Assembly (NCBI RefSeq): GCF_001613805.1
Contig: NZ_LPVY01000011.1
Location: forward strand, 124,001-188,000
Length of the DNA: 64,000 bases
Direction: 5' to 3'
DNA from: Thalassospira lucentensis
GTDB lineage: Bacteria > Pseudomonadota > Alphaproteobacteria > Rhodospirillales > Thalassospiraceae
In this document: in pieces, positions 9,786 to 19,219 of the stretch
Position numbering within the stretch: the stretch's first letter is position 1
Layout: every line of letters begins with the position of its first letter
Program-made: the position numbers and the translations under genes
Notes under the pieces: model-generated
Told to the model about the DNA's origin: nothing
Database searches by the model: none
The model's input: only the letters and a program-made list of their open reading frames with translations

Positions 9786-10868
9786 TTAACCACCCGGCCC
9801 GCGACCACCGTTACGGCCGAATGGCGGCGGAGGAGGACGATCCCCCGGAAAGCCTTTTGGCCCGCCAAAACCACCGCCGGGTCGTTGGCCGCCCGGTCCG
9901 CCACCTGGTCCACCGCCCGGTCCAAGACCACCCGGCCCCCGGGCAAAGCTTGGATCGGATTGGCCCGCAAGAAAGCGCGGAATGAAGGGGAAACTTTCTG
10001 TCACGAAATAGGCATAGGTACCGCCGGGGTATTCCGGGGTAACGGTTTCACGGCCATTGGCTTCGTCAAGGTCACCAAGGCCGGGGACAAATTCATAATC
10101 TTCGCCAAAGGTGCCATCATAACTGCCACCCGGCCCGCCCGGACGCACACCTTTTTTCACGCGCCACGAACTACTCAGCGCCTTGACCCCGGCATCGGGT
10201 CTCTCAGGATCATGATAGCCAAACAGGGCATAGATCGGGAAACCATCTGCGGCGAAACCGATGCGGATTGAATGCTGTTCCGGTGACCAGCTTTTGATCA
10301 AACCCTTTGGCATGCCGTGATAGTGATACGTGCCATCGGGCTGCACATGGGCGTTGTTTTCATCAAGACCAAGATCAAGCGTGGGCGATATCGCCTCGTA
10401 CCGCCATCCGGATTGCCGATCACGCTGCCAGTATTCAGCGGTGAAAGGGTCAAACGGCACCCCATTGACCGCAATCCCGAACAGACCGTGGGTGTTGGGT
10501 ATGAAGCGCCCGGTTCTTTGCGGATTGACCGGCAGACGAAATTCAAGCGACTGTGCCTTGATGCTGTTAGGATTGTGACGATTGGGGAAGCTGCCGGTCG
10601 CGTGATCCGGGATCGCGTTGGAGCGGATGTAACGATATTGCCCGTCTTCGCGGATATTGACCTCATTGCTGATCGCCCAGGCCTGCCGCACCGGGTTAAG
10701 CACCATGGCCGCGAGCGGCAACATGCCAAGCCCGACCAGCATATTGCGACGCATCCGGTCAATTTCGGGTGCGTGATTATCGCGATAAACGCCTTCATCC
10801 ACCTCATGATCGTGATGAGGATGATGGTGATCATGACCGTGATGATCATGTCGGCCTTTTAGTGTCAT
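9786..10868 (-). CDS. YHYH-domain exported protein with His-rich N-terminus and Gly/Pro-rich tail
   Basis: The start at 10868 follows GGGGGAA by five bases. The longer frame to 10916 has no such signal. The 360-residue protein has three parts. Residues 4-25 are histidine-rich. RMRRNMLVGLG and a hydrophobic run ending AWA form a Tat-like signal after it. The mature domain includes DGTYHYHGMPKG, the motif that names the YHYH family. The last 60 residues are almost only Gly, Pro, Phe and Arg. YHYH proteins have no established function. The histidines suggest metal binding, which is inference. Confidence 0.8.
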   Translation of the reverse strand: MTLKGRHDHHGHDHHHPHHDHEVDEGVYRDNHAPEIDRMRRNMLVGLGMLPLAAMVLNPVRQAWAISNEVNIREDGQYRYIRSNAIPDHATGSFPNRHNPNSIKAQSLEFRLPVNPQRTGRFIPNTHGLFGIAVNGVPFDPFTAEYWQRDRQSGWRYEAISPTLDLGLDENNAHVQPDGTYHYHGMPKGLIKSWSPEQHSIRIGFAADGFPIYALFGYHDPERPDAGVKALSSSWRVKKGVRPGGPGGSYDGTFGEDYEFVPGLGDLDEANGRETVTPEYPGGTYAYFVTESFPFIPRFLAGQSDPSFARGPGGLGPGGGPGGGPGGQRPGGGFGGPKGFPGDRPPPPPFGRNGGRGPGG

Positions 10869-10965
10869 TACTGTTCCCCCGGTTTCTTCCCCCGACCGGA
10901 CGGCTCCCAATGCCATCCGATTTTATAGTGGGGATTGAAACGGGAGGATTCCAGTAAAAAACGTC

Positions 10966-12828
10966 CTAAGTGGTCGCTTCCCCGGCATGGGCAAGGATTT
11001 CTTCGGCCTCCCGGATTTCCTGCTGCTGGGCCCACATTTCGGCATAAAGGCCGTCCTGTTCCAAAAGGTCCTGATGGCGGCCACGTTCCGCGACCTGCCC
11101 GTCACGCAACACGATGATTTCATCGGCATCGATCACGGTCGAAAGCCGGTGCGCAATCACCAGCGTCGTATGCCCGCGCGACACATCGCGAAGTGCCTGC
11201 TGGATGTCTTTTTCGGTACGGGTATCAAGGGCCGACGTTGCCTCGTCAAAGATCATGACTTTCGGACGTTTCAGCAACATGCGCGCAATCGACACACGCT
11301 GCTTTTCTCCGCCGGAAAGTTTAAGCCCGCGTTCACCGACCATGGTTTTAAAGCCCTGCGGTAGACCGGCGATGAAGCCATCGATACTGGCGAGTTTGGC
11401 AGCATTGTTGATTTCCGCCTCGTCCGCGCCGGGTCGGCCATAGGCGATGTTATAGGCAATCGTATCGTTAAACAGGACCGTGTCCTGCGGGACGATACCA
11501 ATCGAGCGACGCAGGGATGTCTGCGACACATCGCGGATATCCTGCCCGTCAATCGTGATCCTGCCCGATGATACATCATAGAAACGGAACATCAGACGGG
11601 TGAGGGTCGATTTTCCCGCCCCGCTCGGCCCGACGACGGCAACGGTTTTGCCCGCCGGAACCTCGAAACTGACACCTTTCAGTATCTGGCGGTCGGGATT
11701 ATAGGCGAATTTGACATCCTCGAACCGGATTGCCGCCTCGCCGCACGCCAATGCCGGTGCGCCAATCTTGTCTTCGACTTCCTTTTCAACGTCGAGTAAC
11801 GAAAACATACGTTCCATGTCAGTCAGCGACTGCTTGATCTGGCGATAGACAAAACCAAGGAAGTTGAGCGGCATATAAAGCTGCAAAAGATAGGTATTCA
11901 CCAGCACAAAGTCACCAACGGTCATATTGCCGTTTTTAACGCCATTTGCCGCCAGAAGCATATTCAGAACCAGACCGACTGCAATGATCGCACCCTGCCC
12001 GATATTGAGTTTGGACAGGGATTCCTGTGACTTCACCGCAGCCGTTTCATAGCCGCGCAGGGCATTGTCATAACGACGGGATTCGTGATCCTCGTTATTG
12101 AAATACTTGACCGTTTCATAGTTGATCAGACTATCGATGGCCTTGGTGTTGGCCTCGTCATCGCGCTGGTTCATTTCGCGGCGGAACTTCATTCGCCATT
12201 CGGTGACGATCAGGGTAAAGGCGATATAGATCACGATGGTGACAAACGTGATCAGCGCGAACCAGAAATCATACAGCACCCAAAGAATGCCCGAGACCAT
12301 GAAGATTTCAAGCAGGGTCGGCAGGATGTTGAACAGCATGAAGGATAAAAGGAATTCGATCCCCTTGACCCCGCGTTCAATGGCGCGCGAAAGCCCGCCC
12401 ATCTGGCGATCCAGATGGAACCGCAGCGACAGGGCATGCAGATGTTCAAAAACACCAAGGGCAGATGTCCGAATGGCGCGTTGCGCGACCTTGGCAAAAA
12501 CAGCATCGCGCAATTCCCCGAAGGCCGAAGATAAAACACGCACAAGCCCGTAGGCGACGATCATCCCCACTGGCACAACGATCAGGGATGTCGTGTCCGC
12601 ACCTGCGGAGCCGGTACCAGCTTTGCCGCCGCCAAGGGCATCAACCGCGTATTTATACAGAACCGGGACATAAACGTTGGCGATCTTCGCCCCGACCAGA
12701 AACAGCAGGGCGATCACCACACGGGTCTTGAGCTCGAACTCGCCACGCGGCCACAGATACGGCAGAAAAGTCTTAACAACACCAAATTCAGCGCGGGCTG
12801 ATGGCTGGTTATCACCCATATTTTTCAC
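10966..12828 (-). CDS. Atm1-type ABC exporter, fused permease and ATPase
   Basis: The 620-residue half-transporter starts at a GTG at 12828 with AGGGGA about eight bases upstream. The first ATG, nine bases further in, is too far from that site. About six membrane segments fill residues 35-340. The ATPase follows, with Walker A GPSGAGKST near 412, signature LSGGEKQR near 512 and Walker B VMIFDEAT near 532. Overall likeness is to the mitochondrial Atm1/HMT1 class, which exports glutathione-linked sulfur or metal compounds. Substrate is inferred. It is a single-gene unit, divergent from proA. Confidence 0.9.
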   Translation of the reverse strand: MKNMGDNQPSARAEFGVVKTFLPYLWPRGEFELKTRVVIALLFLVGAKIANVYVPVLYKYAVDALGGGKAGTGSAGADTTSLIVVPVGMIVAYGLVRVLSSAFGELRDAVFAKVAQRAIRTSALGVFEHLHALSLRFHLDRQMGGLSRAIERGVKGIEFLLSFMLFNILPTLLEIFMVSGILWVLYDFWFALITFVTIVIYIAFTLIVTEWRMKFRREMNQRDDEANTKAIDSLINYETVKYFNNEDHESRRYDNALRGYETAAVKSQESLSKLNIGQGAIIAVGLVLNMLLAANGVKNGNMTVGDFVLVNTYLLQLYMPLNFLGFVYRQIKQSLTDMERMFSLLDVEKEVEDKIGAPALACGEAAIRFEDVKFAYNPDRQILKGVSFEVPAGKTVAVVGPSGAGKSTLTRLMFRFYDVSSGRITIDGQDIRDVSQTSLRRSIGIVPQDTVLFNDTIAYNIAYGRPGADEAEINNAAKLASIDGFIAGLPQGFKTMVGERGLKLSGGEKQRVSIARMLLKRPKVMIFDEATSALDTRTEKDIQQALRDVSRGHTTLVIAHRLSTVIDADEIIVLRDGQVAERGRHQDLLEQDGLYAEMWAQQQEIREAEEILAHAGEATT

Positions 12829-13125
12829 GTTCTTATCCCCTGGTGGGCATGATGTGGCGTGTCCGGCACAGCCCCGACTTTCTGATTGACGTCCCGCTTT
12901 CCCAAAACAACAGATGGCCCGTAATCAATGATTTGGCAAGCAAGCCGGACAAGAAAGCGTGTCTTGCCGTCTACGGGATAGTTCGCAAAACATTGATTTA
13001 TCGACGCTAGACGATTGCAGTTGCGCGGTCAGAGGGATATTTTGTCAAATTGTCGATAAAATTGCGATAAGCCCGCCCCGGCAATTCCGGCCCGCGGGAC
13101 ATCTTCAAGGAACGGAACCAGGACC
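12829..13125. other. Divergent intergenic region, ABC exporter / proA
   Basis: No gene seen. Near 13040-13070 there is an AT-rich patch with the near-repeats TTGTCGATAA and TTGCGATAA, which could belong to the proA promoter. No convincing -35/-10 pair was found. Confidence 0.4.
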
Positions 13126-14412
13126 ATGACGGCACTTGCCAGCATCGAAAACCAGAACATCGCGGCATTAATGCGCGACATGGGCATCAATGCCCGTGAA
13201 GCTTCGCTGAAACTGGCACAGGTCCCGTCCGAACCAAAAACCAATGCCCTTAAAGCGGCCGCACGCAAATTGCGCGAAAATGCCGATATCATTCTGGCCG
13301 CCAATGCACGCGACATGGAAGCAGGTCGCGCCAAGGGTCTGACGCCCGCCCTGCTGGACCGCCTTGCGCTTGATCCCGCACGCATCGAAAGCATGGCAGC
13401 CGGAGTCGAGGCGGTTGCGGACCTTGCCGATCCGGTTGGCCGCGAACTGGCCCGCTGGAGCCCGGAGCGCAACGGGCTTGATATCGCACGCGTATCGGTA
13501 CCGCTTGGCGTGATCGGTATCATTTATGAAAGCCGCCCAAATGTGACCGCCGATGCCGGTGCCATGTGCATTAAATCGGGCAATGCCGCGATCCTGCGCG
13601 GCGGTTCGGAAAGCTTCAATTCATCGCGTGCGATATTCGATTGCATGCTCGCCGGTATTCTTGATGCCGGTTTGCCTGAACATGCGCTTCAGATGATCCC
13701 GGTTACGGATCGCGCCGCGGTTGGCGAGATGCTGAAACTGTCCGATTATATTGATGTCATCGTCCCGCGCGGTGGCAAATCGCTAATTGCGCGGATAACC
13801 GATGAAAGCCGCATTCCGTTGTTCAAGCATCTGGAAGGGCTTTGCCATACCTATATACATGCCAGTGCGGATGTTACCAAAGTCGTTGATATCGTGGTGA
13901 ATGCCAAAATGCGTCGGACCGGCATTTGCGGCGCAACCGAAACCATCCTGATCGATCAGGCGGTTGCCGATGATCTGTTGCCGAAAATTGCCGCCGTCCT
14001 TGCCGACAAGGGGTGTGAATTGCGCGGTGATGCCCGCGCGCAGAAAGCCGATAATCGCATTCTGCCCGCAACCGACGAGGATTGGGTCACTGAATATCTT
14101 GATGCGATTGTGTCGATCAAGGTCATCAACGGGGTCAATGAGGCAGTCAGCCATATCAACACATATGGATCGCACCATACCGATGCGATTCTGGCCGAGG
14201 ATGCCGATGCGACCGCCACCTTCCTGAACGGTGTTGATTCCGGCATCGTGATCGTCAACGCATCGACCCAGTTTGCCGATGGCGGCGAATTTGGCATGGG
14301 GGCGGAAATCGGCATTTCGACGGGCAAGCTGCATGCACGCGGTCCGGTCGGAGTCGAACAGCTGACCAGCTATAAATACATCGTGCGCGGCACCGGCCAG
14401 ACCCGCCCATGA
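13126..14412 (+). CDS. proA: Gamma-glutamyl phosphate reductase
   Basis: ProA reduces gamma-glutamyl phosphate to glutamate semialdehyde with NADPH, the second step of proline synthesis. The 428-residue protein has the aldehyde-dehydrogenase fold. GVIGIIYESRPNVTADAG lies at about 128-146, IVPRGGKSLI near 213, and RRTGICGATET near 265 carries the catalytic Cys. proB is not adjacent. The stop overlaps the nadD start by four bases (ATGA), so the two are translationally coupled. This is a common alphaproteobacterial arrangement. Confidence 0.97.
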   Translation: MTALASIENQNIAALMRDMGINAREASLKLAQVPSEPKTNALKAAARKLRENADIILAANARDMEAGRAKGLTPALLDRLALDPARIESMAAGVEAVADLADPVGRELARWSPERNGLDIARVSVPLGVIGIIYESRPNVTADAGAMCIKSGNAAILRGGSESFNSSRAIFDCMLAGILDAGLPEHALQMIPVTDRAAVGEMLKLSDYIDVIVPRGGKSLIARITDESRIPLFKHLEGLCHTYIHASADVTKVVDIVVNAKMRRTGICGATETILIDQAVADDLLPKIAAVLADKGCELRGDARAQKADNRILPATDEDWVTEYLDAIVSIKVINGVNEAVSHINTYGSHHTDAILAEDADATATFLNGVDSGIVIVNASTQFADGGEFGMGAEIGISTGKLHARGPVGVEQLTSYKYIVRGTGQTRP

Positions 14413-15017
14413 GCTTTTCTACGCCCAGAAGCCATAGTGCCCCGCCCCGCGTCGGATTGCTGGGCGGGTCCTTTAATCCGGCACATGAAGGGCACTTTCA
14501 TATATCGCTTGAAGCGTTGAAAAGCCTGCGTCTTGACGCGGTCTGGTGGCTGGTGTCTCCGCAAAACCCGCTAAAGCCGACGCAGGGCATGGCAGACCTT
14601 GCCGACCGGTTCGATTCGGCATTGATGATGGCAAAGCATCCCCGCATTGTTGTTTCTGCAATTGAATCAGAACTTGGAACCCGCTATACGGCCGACACTC
14701 TCGCAGCCTTGCAGCGTCGTTTTACCCGAACGCGGTTCGTATGGCTGATGGGGGCGGACAATCTGGCCCAGTTTCATAAATGGAAATGGTGGGACAGGTT
14801 GATTTTGCGCGCTCCCATTGCGGTCCTTGACCGTGAGGGGTATTCTAACAAGGCATTGTCCGGGACGGCAGCCAAGCGTATGGAACGCTGGCGCATCCCA
14901 TCGGACAGGGCGGGTTTGCTGGCCGATCTCGATGTTCCGGCCTGGGTTTACCTGCCAATAAAGCGCCATCCGGCCTCTTCGACCGCAATCCGCGCCGAAG
15001 GCAGATGGCAGGTTTGA
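14409..15017 (+). CDS. nadD: Nicotinate-nucleotide adenylyltransferase
   Basis: NadD joins nicotinate mononucleotide to AMP from ATP, late in NAD synthesis. The 202-residue protein shows GLLGGSFNPAHEGHFHIS at about 17-34, including the H-x-G-H nucleotide-binding signature. Near the C-terminus HPASSTAIR is the ISSTxIR-type motif. VWLMGADNLAQFHKWK is also typical. It follows proA with a 4-base overlap and precedes rsfS by 54 bases. Confidence 0.96.
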   Translation: MSFSTPRSHSAPPRVGLLGGSFNPAHEGHFHISLEALKSLRLDAVWWLVSPQNPLKPTQGMADLADRFDSALMMAKHPRIVVSAIESELGTRYTADTLAALQRRFTRTRFVWLMGADNLAQFHKWKWWDRLILRAPIAVLDREGYSNKALSGTAAKRMERWRIPSDRAGLLADLDVPAWVYLPIKRHPASSTAIRAEGRWQV

Positions 15018-15071
15018 CCGGCGGGAATTTCCCGAATCCGAATTGGATCGGGATTTCTCGCGTAAATTGAG

Positions 15072-15461
15072 GTGGCGACCATAGGTACCGCAAAAAAGAC
15101 TCTGACCCCGGGCGAGCTCCTTGCCCTTATCCAGAGCACGCTCGAAGACGACAAGGCCGAAGACCTTGTCACCATTGATCTGACCGATAAAACCTCCCTT
15201 GCCGATCATATGATCATTGCAACCGGCTCATCCTCTCGCAGGGTCGCGTCAATGGCAGAACATATTGTCGAAAAGCTGAAAGATGCCGGCCAGGGCCGTG
15301 CAATGGCCGAAGGCAAGGAACAGGGTGACTGGGTACTGGTTGATGCCGGCGATGTCATCGTTCACCTGTTCCGCCCGGAAGTTCGCGCTTTTTACAACAT
15401 CGAACAGATGTGGGGCGTTGAAAACCCGGCGCTTAAACAGCAGGCGGCGCGGCTGTATTAA
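15072..15461 (+). CDS. rsfS: Ribosomal silencing factor RsfS
   Basis: RsfS binds uL14 of the 50S subunit and blocks subunit joining when nutrients are scarce. The 129-residue protein uses a GTG start at 15072, with only GAG directly before it. There is no nearby ATG alternative. The core includes DHMIIATGSSSRRVASMAEHI-like sequence near 41-60 and EGKEQGDWVLVDAGDVIVHL near 78-97, which are family hallmarks. Its place between nadD and rlmH is conserved in many bacteria. Confidence 0.95.
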   Translation: MATIGTAKKTLTPGELLALIQSTLEDDKAEDLVTIDLTDKTSLADHMIIATGSSSRRVASMAEHIVEKLKDAGQGRAMAEGKEQGDWVLVDAGDVIVHLFRPEVRAFYNIEQMWGVENPALKQQAARLY

Positions 15462-15543
15462 TACAGTCCGCCCCGGTTTGCCCTGACCACCGCGGGGATC
15501 GGCTATCGGTGGTCCCCATGCGGGCCAAAGCCGGATCGGAAAG

Positions 15544-16002
15544 ATGCAAATTACCCTTGCTGCAGTGGGCCGGATGAAGAACGGCCCCGAAAAAGATCTT
15601 TTTGACTATTACGCGGCGCGCCTGCGCTGGCCCTTTGCCGTGCGGGAAGTCGAAGAAAAGAAAAAGCTTCCACCCAATCAGCTCAAAAACCGCGAAGCGG
15701 AGCTTTTGCTGGGCGTCATCCCCGATAATGCCTTTCTGATCGCACTTGACGAGCGCGGACAAGAATACGGTTCCATCGATTTTGCCGCAAAACTTGAAGG
15801 CTGGATCGATCAATATGCAGGAAATATCGCCTTTGCCATTGGCGGAGCCGATGGGCATGGAGACGCCATCAAATCACGCGCCAATACGCTCTGGTCACTT
15901 GGCAAGGCGACATGGCCCCATATGCTGGTGCGCGCCCTGATTGCCGAACAGCTTTTCCGCGCCCACGCGATCCAGACCAATCATCCCTATCACCGGGAAT
16001 AA
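15544..16002 (+). CDS. rlmH: 23S rRNA pseudouridine-1915 N3-methyltransferase
   Basis: RlmH methylates pseudouridine 1915 in helix 69 of 23S rRNA with SAM. The 152-residue length is typical of this SPOUT-fold enzyme. LIALDERGQEYGSIDFA near 60, FAIGGADGHG near 99 and the C-terminal LIAEQLFRAHAIQTNHPYHRE-like end are diagnostic; the final 'HPYHRE' is almost invariant. It ends the proA-nadD-rsfS-rlmH run. Confidence 0.97.
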   Translation: MQITLAAVGRMKNGPEKDLFDYYAARLRWPFAVREVEEKKKLPPNQLKNREAELLLGVIPDNAFLIALDERGQEYGSIDFAAKLEGWIDQYAGNIAFAIGGADGHGDAIKSRANTLWSLGKATWPHMLVRALIAEQLFRAHAIQTNHPYHRE

Positions 16003-16103
16003 TCCCGAAGTCACCAAAAGCATCGGTTCCCCCACTCTTGGATAAGTTGTTTCAAAATTTATCCCTGAGTATTCCTCCATCTGTTTGAGAAGGGGAATTA
16101 ACG

Positions 16104-16760
16104 ATGAAAACCAGATACTTAAAGATTGCCGCCGTTATCGGTTTGGCAATGCTGACCGGCGCGTGCGCAGCTTCGCGTAGCGTTGTCGAAATTCAGGAAC
16201 CGGCCAAAATTGAGAACCCGGCGACTGGGCCGGCCGTTAAAATCGTTTCGGTCGAAGACAAACGCCGGTTCGAGATTGATCCGTCCACACCAGATATCCC
16301 GTCACTGTCGAATGACGAGATTGATGATGTCACCTTTACGTCGCGTGCCTATGCCCGCAAACGCAATGGTTACGGAATGGCGATGGGGGATGTTTTGCTG
16401 CCCGAAGGCAAAACCGTTGCCGATGCTGTCAACAAGGCAATCTCCAACGGCTTCAAACAGGCCGGATACCGTGTTCTTGAACCGGGGGACGCCGAATATG
16501 ACAGCGCCGACGCCGTCGATGCCGACCTGATCAAGTTCTGGTCATGGTTTGAACCCGGTTTCTGGCAGGTCACGGTGCATAACAAGTCCGAAGTGACGTT
16601 GAAGGGCAATGAACTGAACAAGGGCGAACCGGTTACAGTCACCGACAGCTATCAGGAAAAGATGCAGATGGTCCTTGACAGCGACTGGCAAAGCAGTGCT
16701 GTTAATGCCCTTCGCGAACTTTCATCAAAGATTGCCGAAAAGCTGGAAACCTTGAAATAA
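16104..16760 (+). CDS. Hypothetical lipoprotein
   Basis: The 218-residue protein opens with a signal peptide whose lipobox reads LTGAC, with Cys at residue 21, so it should be lipid-anchored. After it come a mixed region with IPSLSND and SRAYARKRNGYG, then an acidic C-terminal half with WSWFEPGFWQVTVHNK. I do not recognise the family with confidence. A distant YajG-like outer-membrane lipoprotein is possible. The start follows GAAGGGGAA. It ends 6 bases from the end of the next convergent gene. Confidence 0.65.
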   Translation: MKTRYLKIAAVIGLAMLTGACAASRSVVEIQEPAKIENPATGPAVKIVSVEDKRRFEIDPSTPDIPSLSNDEIDDVTFTSRAYARKRNGYGMAMGDVLLPEGKTVADAVNKAISNGFKQAGYRVLEPGDAEYDSADAVDADLIKFWSWFEPGFWQVTVHNKSEVTLKGNELNKGEPVTVTDSYQEKMQMVLDSDWQSSAVNALRELSSKIAEKLETLK

Positions 16761-16766
16761 CCAGCC

Positions 16767-17300
16767 TTACCGCAAATCATACTGCATGCGCACAACACCG
16801 GACTTGTAGTGTTCCGATGCCACCAGTTTCAGTGTTGTGCCCGCAGCATCCCGGCCAAACAGCCGGATGCCATCCCCCAGAATTTCCGGAATGATGAACA
16901 TTTCAAGTTGATCGACAAGACCGCCAAACAGGAACTGGGTCACGACACTGGCCCCGCCGACGATCCAGACATCGCCGGTATCGGACCTGTCATCGCGAAG
17001 CAATCTTGCCAGTTCGACAAGACTGCCGCCATAGGCCTCTGTATTGGCCGGACGTTTATCGGGTAAATCGCGCGATGTCAGAACAATCGTGCGGCGATCC
17101 TCATAAGGCCATTCACCAAATTCCATCACCTGATCAAAGGTTTTTCGCCCGATGATCAGTGTTCCCACGGTGCCCAGAAAGCCCTCAAAATCGAACTCGG
17201 CCGGATCGAAATCATCGAGCCAGTCAACCGCACCATTGGTGCGCGCGATATAGCCATCCAGACTGACCGCAATATAGATGCGGAACAGTTTCTTTTTCAT
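16767..17300 (-). CDS. Dihydrofolate reductase-family (RibD C-terminal-like) protein
   Basis: The 177-residue protein has the RibD C-terminal/DHFR-like fold: IYIAVSLDGYIARTNGAVDWL at the start, TLIIGRKTFDQVMEFGEWPY near 47, and VWIVGGASVVTQFLFGGLVD near 110. These NADPH-binding proteins are common (YwjB/YyaP type), but the substrate is rarely known, so real folate reductase activity should not be assumed. It stands behind the sdaA terminator and reads in the same direction. Confidence 0.82.
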   Translation of the reverse strand: MKKKLFRIYIAVSLDGYIARTNGAVDWLDDFDPAEFDFEGFLGTVGTLIIGRKTFDQVMEFGEWPYEDRRTIVLTSRDLPDKRPANTEAYGGSLVELARLLRDDRSDTGDVWIVGGASVVTQFLFGGLVDQLEMFIIPEILGDGIRLFGRDAAGTTLKLVASEHYKSGVVRMQYDLR

Positions 17301-17394
17301 GCTTTGCCCAACCTGTTCGGGGTCTTTGCCCCGTTATCAATTACTTGAGCATATCAGAATACAGATCCAAGGTGGCAAGAATCAGGCCGGACGA

Positions 17395-17428
17395 AAAACA
17401 CCTCCAAAACAATGGCTTCGGAGGTGTG
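17395..17428 (-). terminator. Intrinsic terminator after sdaA
   Basis: On the minus strand ACACCTCC (17428-17421) pairs with GGAGGTGT (17406-17399) and is followed by a run of T residues at 17399-17395. It separates sdaA from the downstream reductase gene. Confidence 0.85.
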
Positions 17429-17451
17429 TGAGGGTCATTTCGACAGGCAAA

Positions 17452-18867
17452 TCAGCATTCAACGACGTTGACATTAACCGCAAGCCCGCCCTGGCTGGTT
17501 TCCTTGTATTTGCTTTGCATGTCGATACCGGTCTGGCGCATGGTTTCGATCACCTTGTCGAGGGACACTGTATGCTGACCATCACCGCGCATCGCCAGAC
17601 GGGCGGCATTGATCGCCTTGACCGCCCCCATGGTGTTGCGTTCGATGCAAGGCACCTGCACCAGACCGCCAATCGGATCACAGGTCAGGCCAAGGTTATG
17701 TTCCATACCAATCTCGGCGGCGTTTTCAACCTGTTCTGGCGTGCCGCCCATAACCGCACAAAGGGCACCGGCTGCCATCGAACAGGCGACACCAACCTCA
17801 CCCTGACAACCGACTTCGGCAGCCGATATCGAGGCGCGTTTTTTATAAATCGAACCAATGGCCGCCGCGGTTAACAGGAATTCGCGTATTTTTCCCTGTG
17901 TGACATTGGCCCCGAACCGTTCGTAATAGCGCAGCACGGCGGGAATGACGCCTGCTGCCCCGTTGGTCGGCGCCGTAACCACGCGCGAACCCGCAGCATT
18001 TTCTTCGTTCACCGCAAGGGCATAGAGATTGACCCAGTCGATCACGGTCAACGGATCCTTAAGCCCGGCTTCGGGCCGTTCGGTCAGTTCAAGGTAAAGT
18101 TTACGCGCGCGCCGTTTGACATTCAGCCCGCCGGGCAGAATACCATCCGACTTGCAGCCCCGTTCGATGCAATCCATCATCGCGCGATGCACGCGATCAA
18201 CGAATTCCTCGGTTTCGGCGGGGTCGCGCCAGCTTTTTTCATTTTCGGCCATGACTTCGGCAATAGACAGCTTTTCCTGTTTGCAGATCGCCATCAATTC
18301 GTCGGCCGAGGAAAAAGGATAAGGCAGCGTTATGTTATCGCCGGAATATTCCGCCCCACGATCATCTCCCGAGACGATAAATCCACCCCCGACCGAGAAA
18401 TATTCCTGTTTGTGCAAAACAATACCATCATGGTCGAAGGCGGTGATCCGCATACCATTGGGATGTTCGGGCAGGCTTTCGGCCATGTGAAACACAAGAT
18501 TGGTATCGCGGTTAAAGGAAACCGGATGGCGACCATAAAGCTGTAATTCGCGGTCCCGGTCAATCGCATCCATCGTCGGTGCGATCCGGTCGGGATCAAC
18601 AGAACGCGGTCGTTCCCCCGAAAGCCCCATGATCACCGCGGTATCGGTGGCGTGCCCCTTGCCGGTCAGGGCAAGCGATCCGTAAAGATCAACAATTACC
18701 GAGCCGATTTTTTCCAAAATGTTCCGGGCTTCGAGTTCCAGACAGAACCGATAGCCTGCCCGCATCGGACCGACGGTATGCGAACTCGATGGCCCGATCC
18801 CGATGGTATAAAGATCGACAACGGAAAGGTTAACGTCTTGCGGACGTTGTTTGTTTTCTTCGGTCAA
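17452..18867 (-). CDS. sdaA: L-serine ammonia-lyase, single-chain iron-sulfur type
   Basis: This enzyme deaminates L-serine to pyruvate and ammonia with a [4Fe-4S] cluster. The 471-residue protein holds the beta domain ([17 protein letters not shown] at about 22-38) fused to the alpha domain, with [16 protein letters not shown] near 350 and [16 protein letters not shown] near 396 supplying cluster cysteines. The start is TTG at 18867, five bases after GGGAGG. It is placed behind a tandem glycine riboswitch, which fits glycine being converted to serine and then to pyruvate. Confidence 0.95.
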   Translation of the reverse strand: MTEENKQRPQDVNLSVVDLYTIGIGPSSSHTVGPMRAGYRFCLELEARNILEKIGSVIVDLYGSLALTGKGHATDTAVIMGLSGERPRSVDPDRIAPTMDAIDRDRELQLYGRHPVSFNRDTNLVFHMAESLPEHPNGMRITAFDHDGIVLHKQEYFSVGGGFIVSGDDRGAEYSGDNITLPYPFSSADELMAICKQEKLSIAEVMAENEKSWRDPAETEEFVDRVHRAMMDCIERGCKSDGILPGGLNVKRRARKLYLELTERPEAGLKDPLTVIDWVNLYALAVNEENAAGSRVVTAPTNGAAGVIPAVLRYYERFGANVTQGKIREFLLTAAAIGSIYKKRASISAAEVGCQGEVGVACSMAAGALCAVMGGTPEQVENAAEIGMEHNLGLTCDPIGGLVQVPCIERNTMGAVKAINAARLAMRGDGQHTVSLDKVIETMRQTGIDMQSKYKETSQGGLAVNVNVVEC

Positions 18868-18932
18868 AAGGGCCTCCCACGGCTCTTTGTCATGCGGAAA
18901 AATGCCGCACGACGTTATAGAACCGGTGTCTT

Positions 18933-19162
18933 GCCCCCTCTGTCCCTTGACCTGAGATTGTGCACCCTGCCACCAAAAACAACCGCCTTTGACAACATGG
19001 CTTCATCCTTCGGTGGAAATATGGTTCCGGGCGTTGGCCCCGTACCGCTTTCTCTCTCCAGAGCCTCAATCCGCAACGGTCCATCTGCCTGAGAGTTTTC
19101 GGGGCTATTGCTCCTTCGGCGCCGATCTGATCGCAGAATCAAAGCGGGCTCTCCCATCGCGG
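18933..19162 (-). promoter_or_regulatory. Tandem glycine riboswitch upstream of sdaA
   Basis: Read on the minus strand, the first aptamer (about 19160-19075) contains GGGAGAGC, GCCGAAGGAGCAA and ACTCTCAGGCAGATGGACCG, the standard glycine-aptamer landmarks. The second (about 19074-18933) has CTCTGGAGAGA, CACCGAAGGATGAAGCC and AATCTCAGGTCAAGGGACAG, with a longer variable arm. A spacer of about 65 bases then leads to the sdaA TTG start and would hold the expression platform. Glycine aptamers usually switch their gene on. Here that would trigger glycine disposal through serine. Confidence 0.9.
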
Positions 19163-19189
19163 TTATTCGAGGTATCACCGTTGCATGCC

Positions 19190-19219
19190 AGATTACAGGC
19201 AGGTGGCAAGCCTTGTCAA
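19190..19219 (-). promoter_or_regulatory. Predicted promoter of the riboswitch-sdaA transcript
   Basis: A perfect -35 TTGACA lies at 19219-19214 on the minus strand, with TAATCT at 19195-19190 after an 18-base spacer. The transcript would start near 19183, about 23 bases before the first glycine aptamer. Confidence 0.55.

Noticed and set aside
13029-13523. Minus-strand ORF opposite the proA start
   Set aside because: Overlaps a certain gene and its promoter region; no domain.
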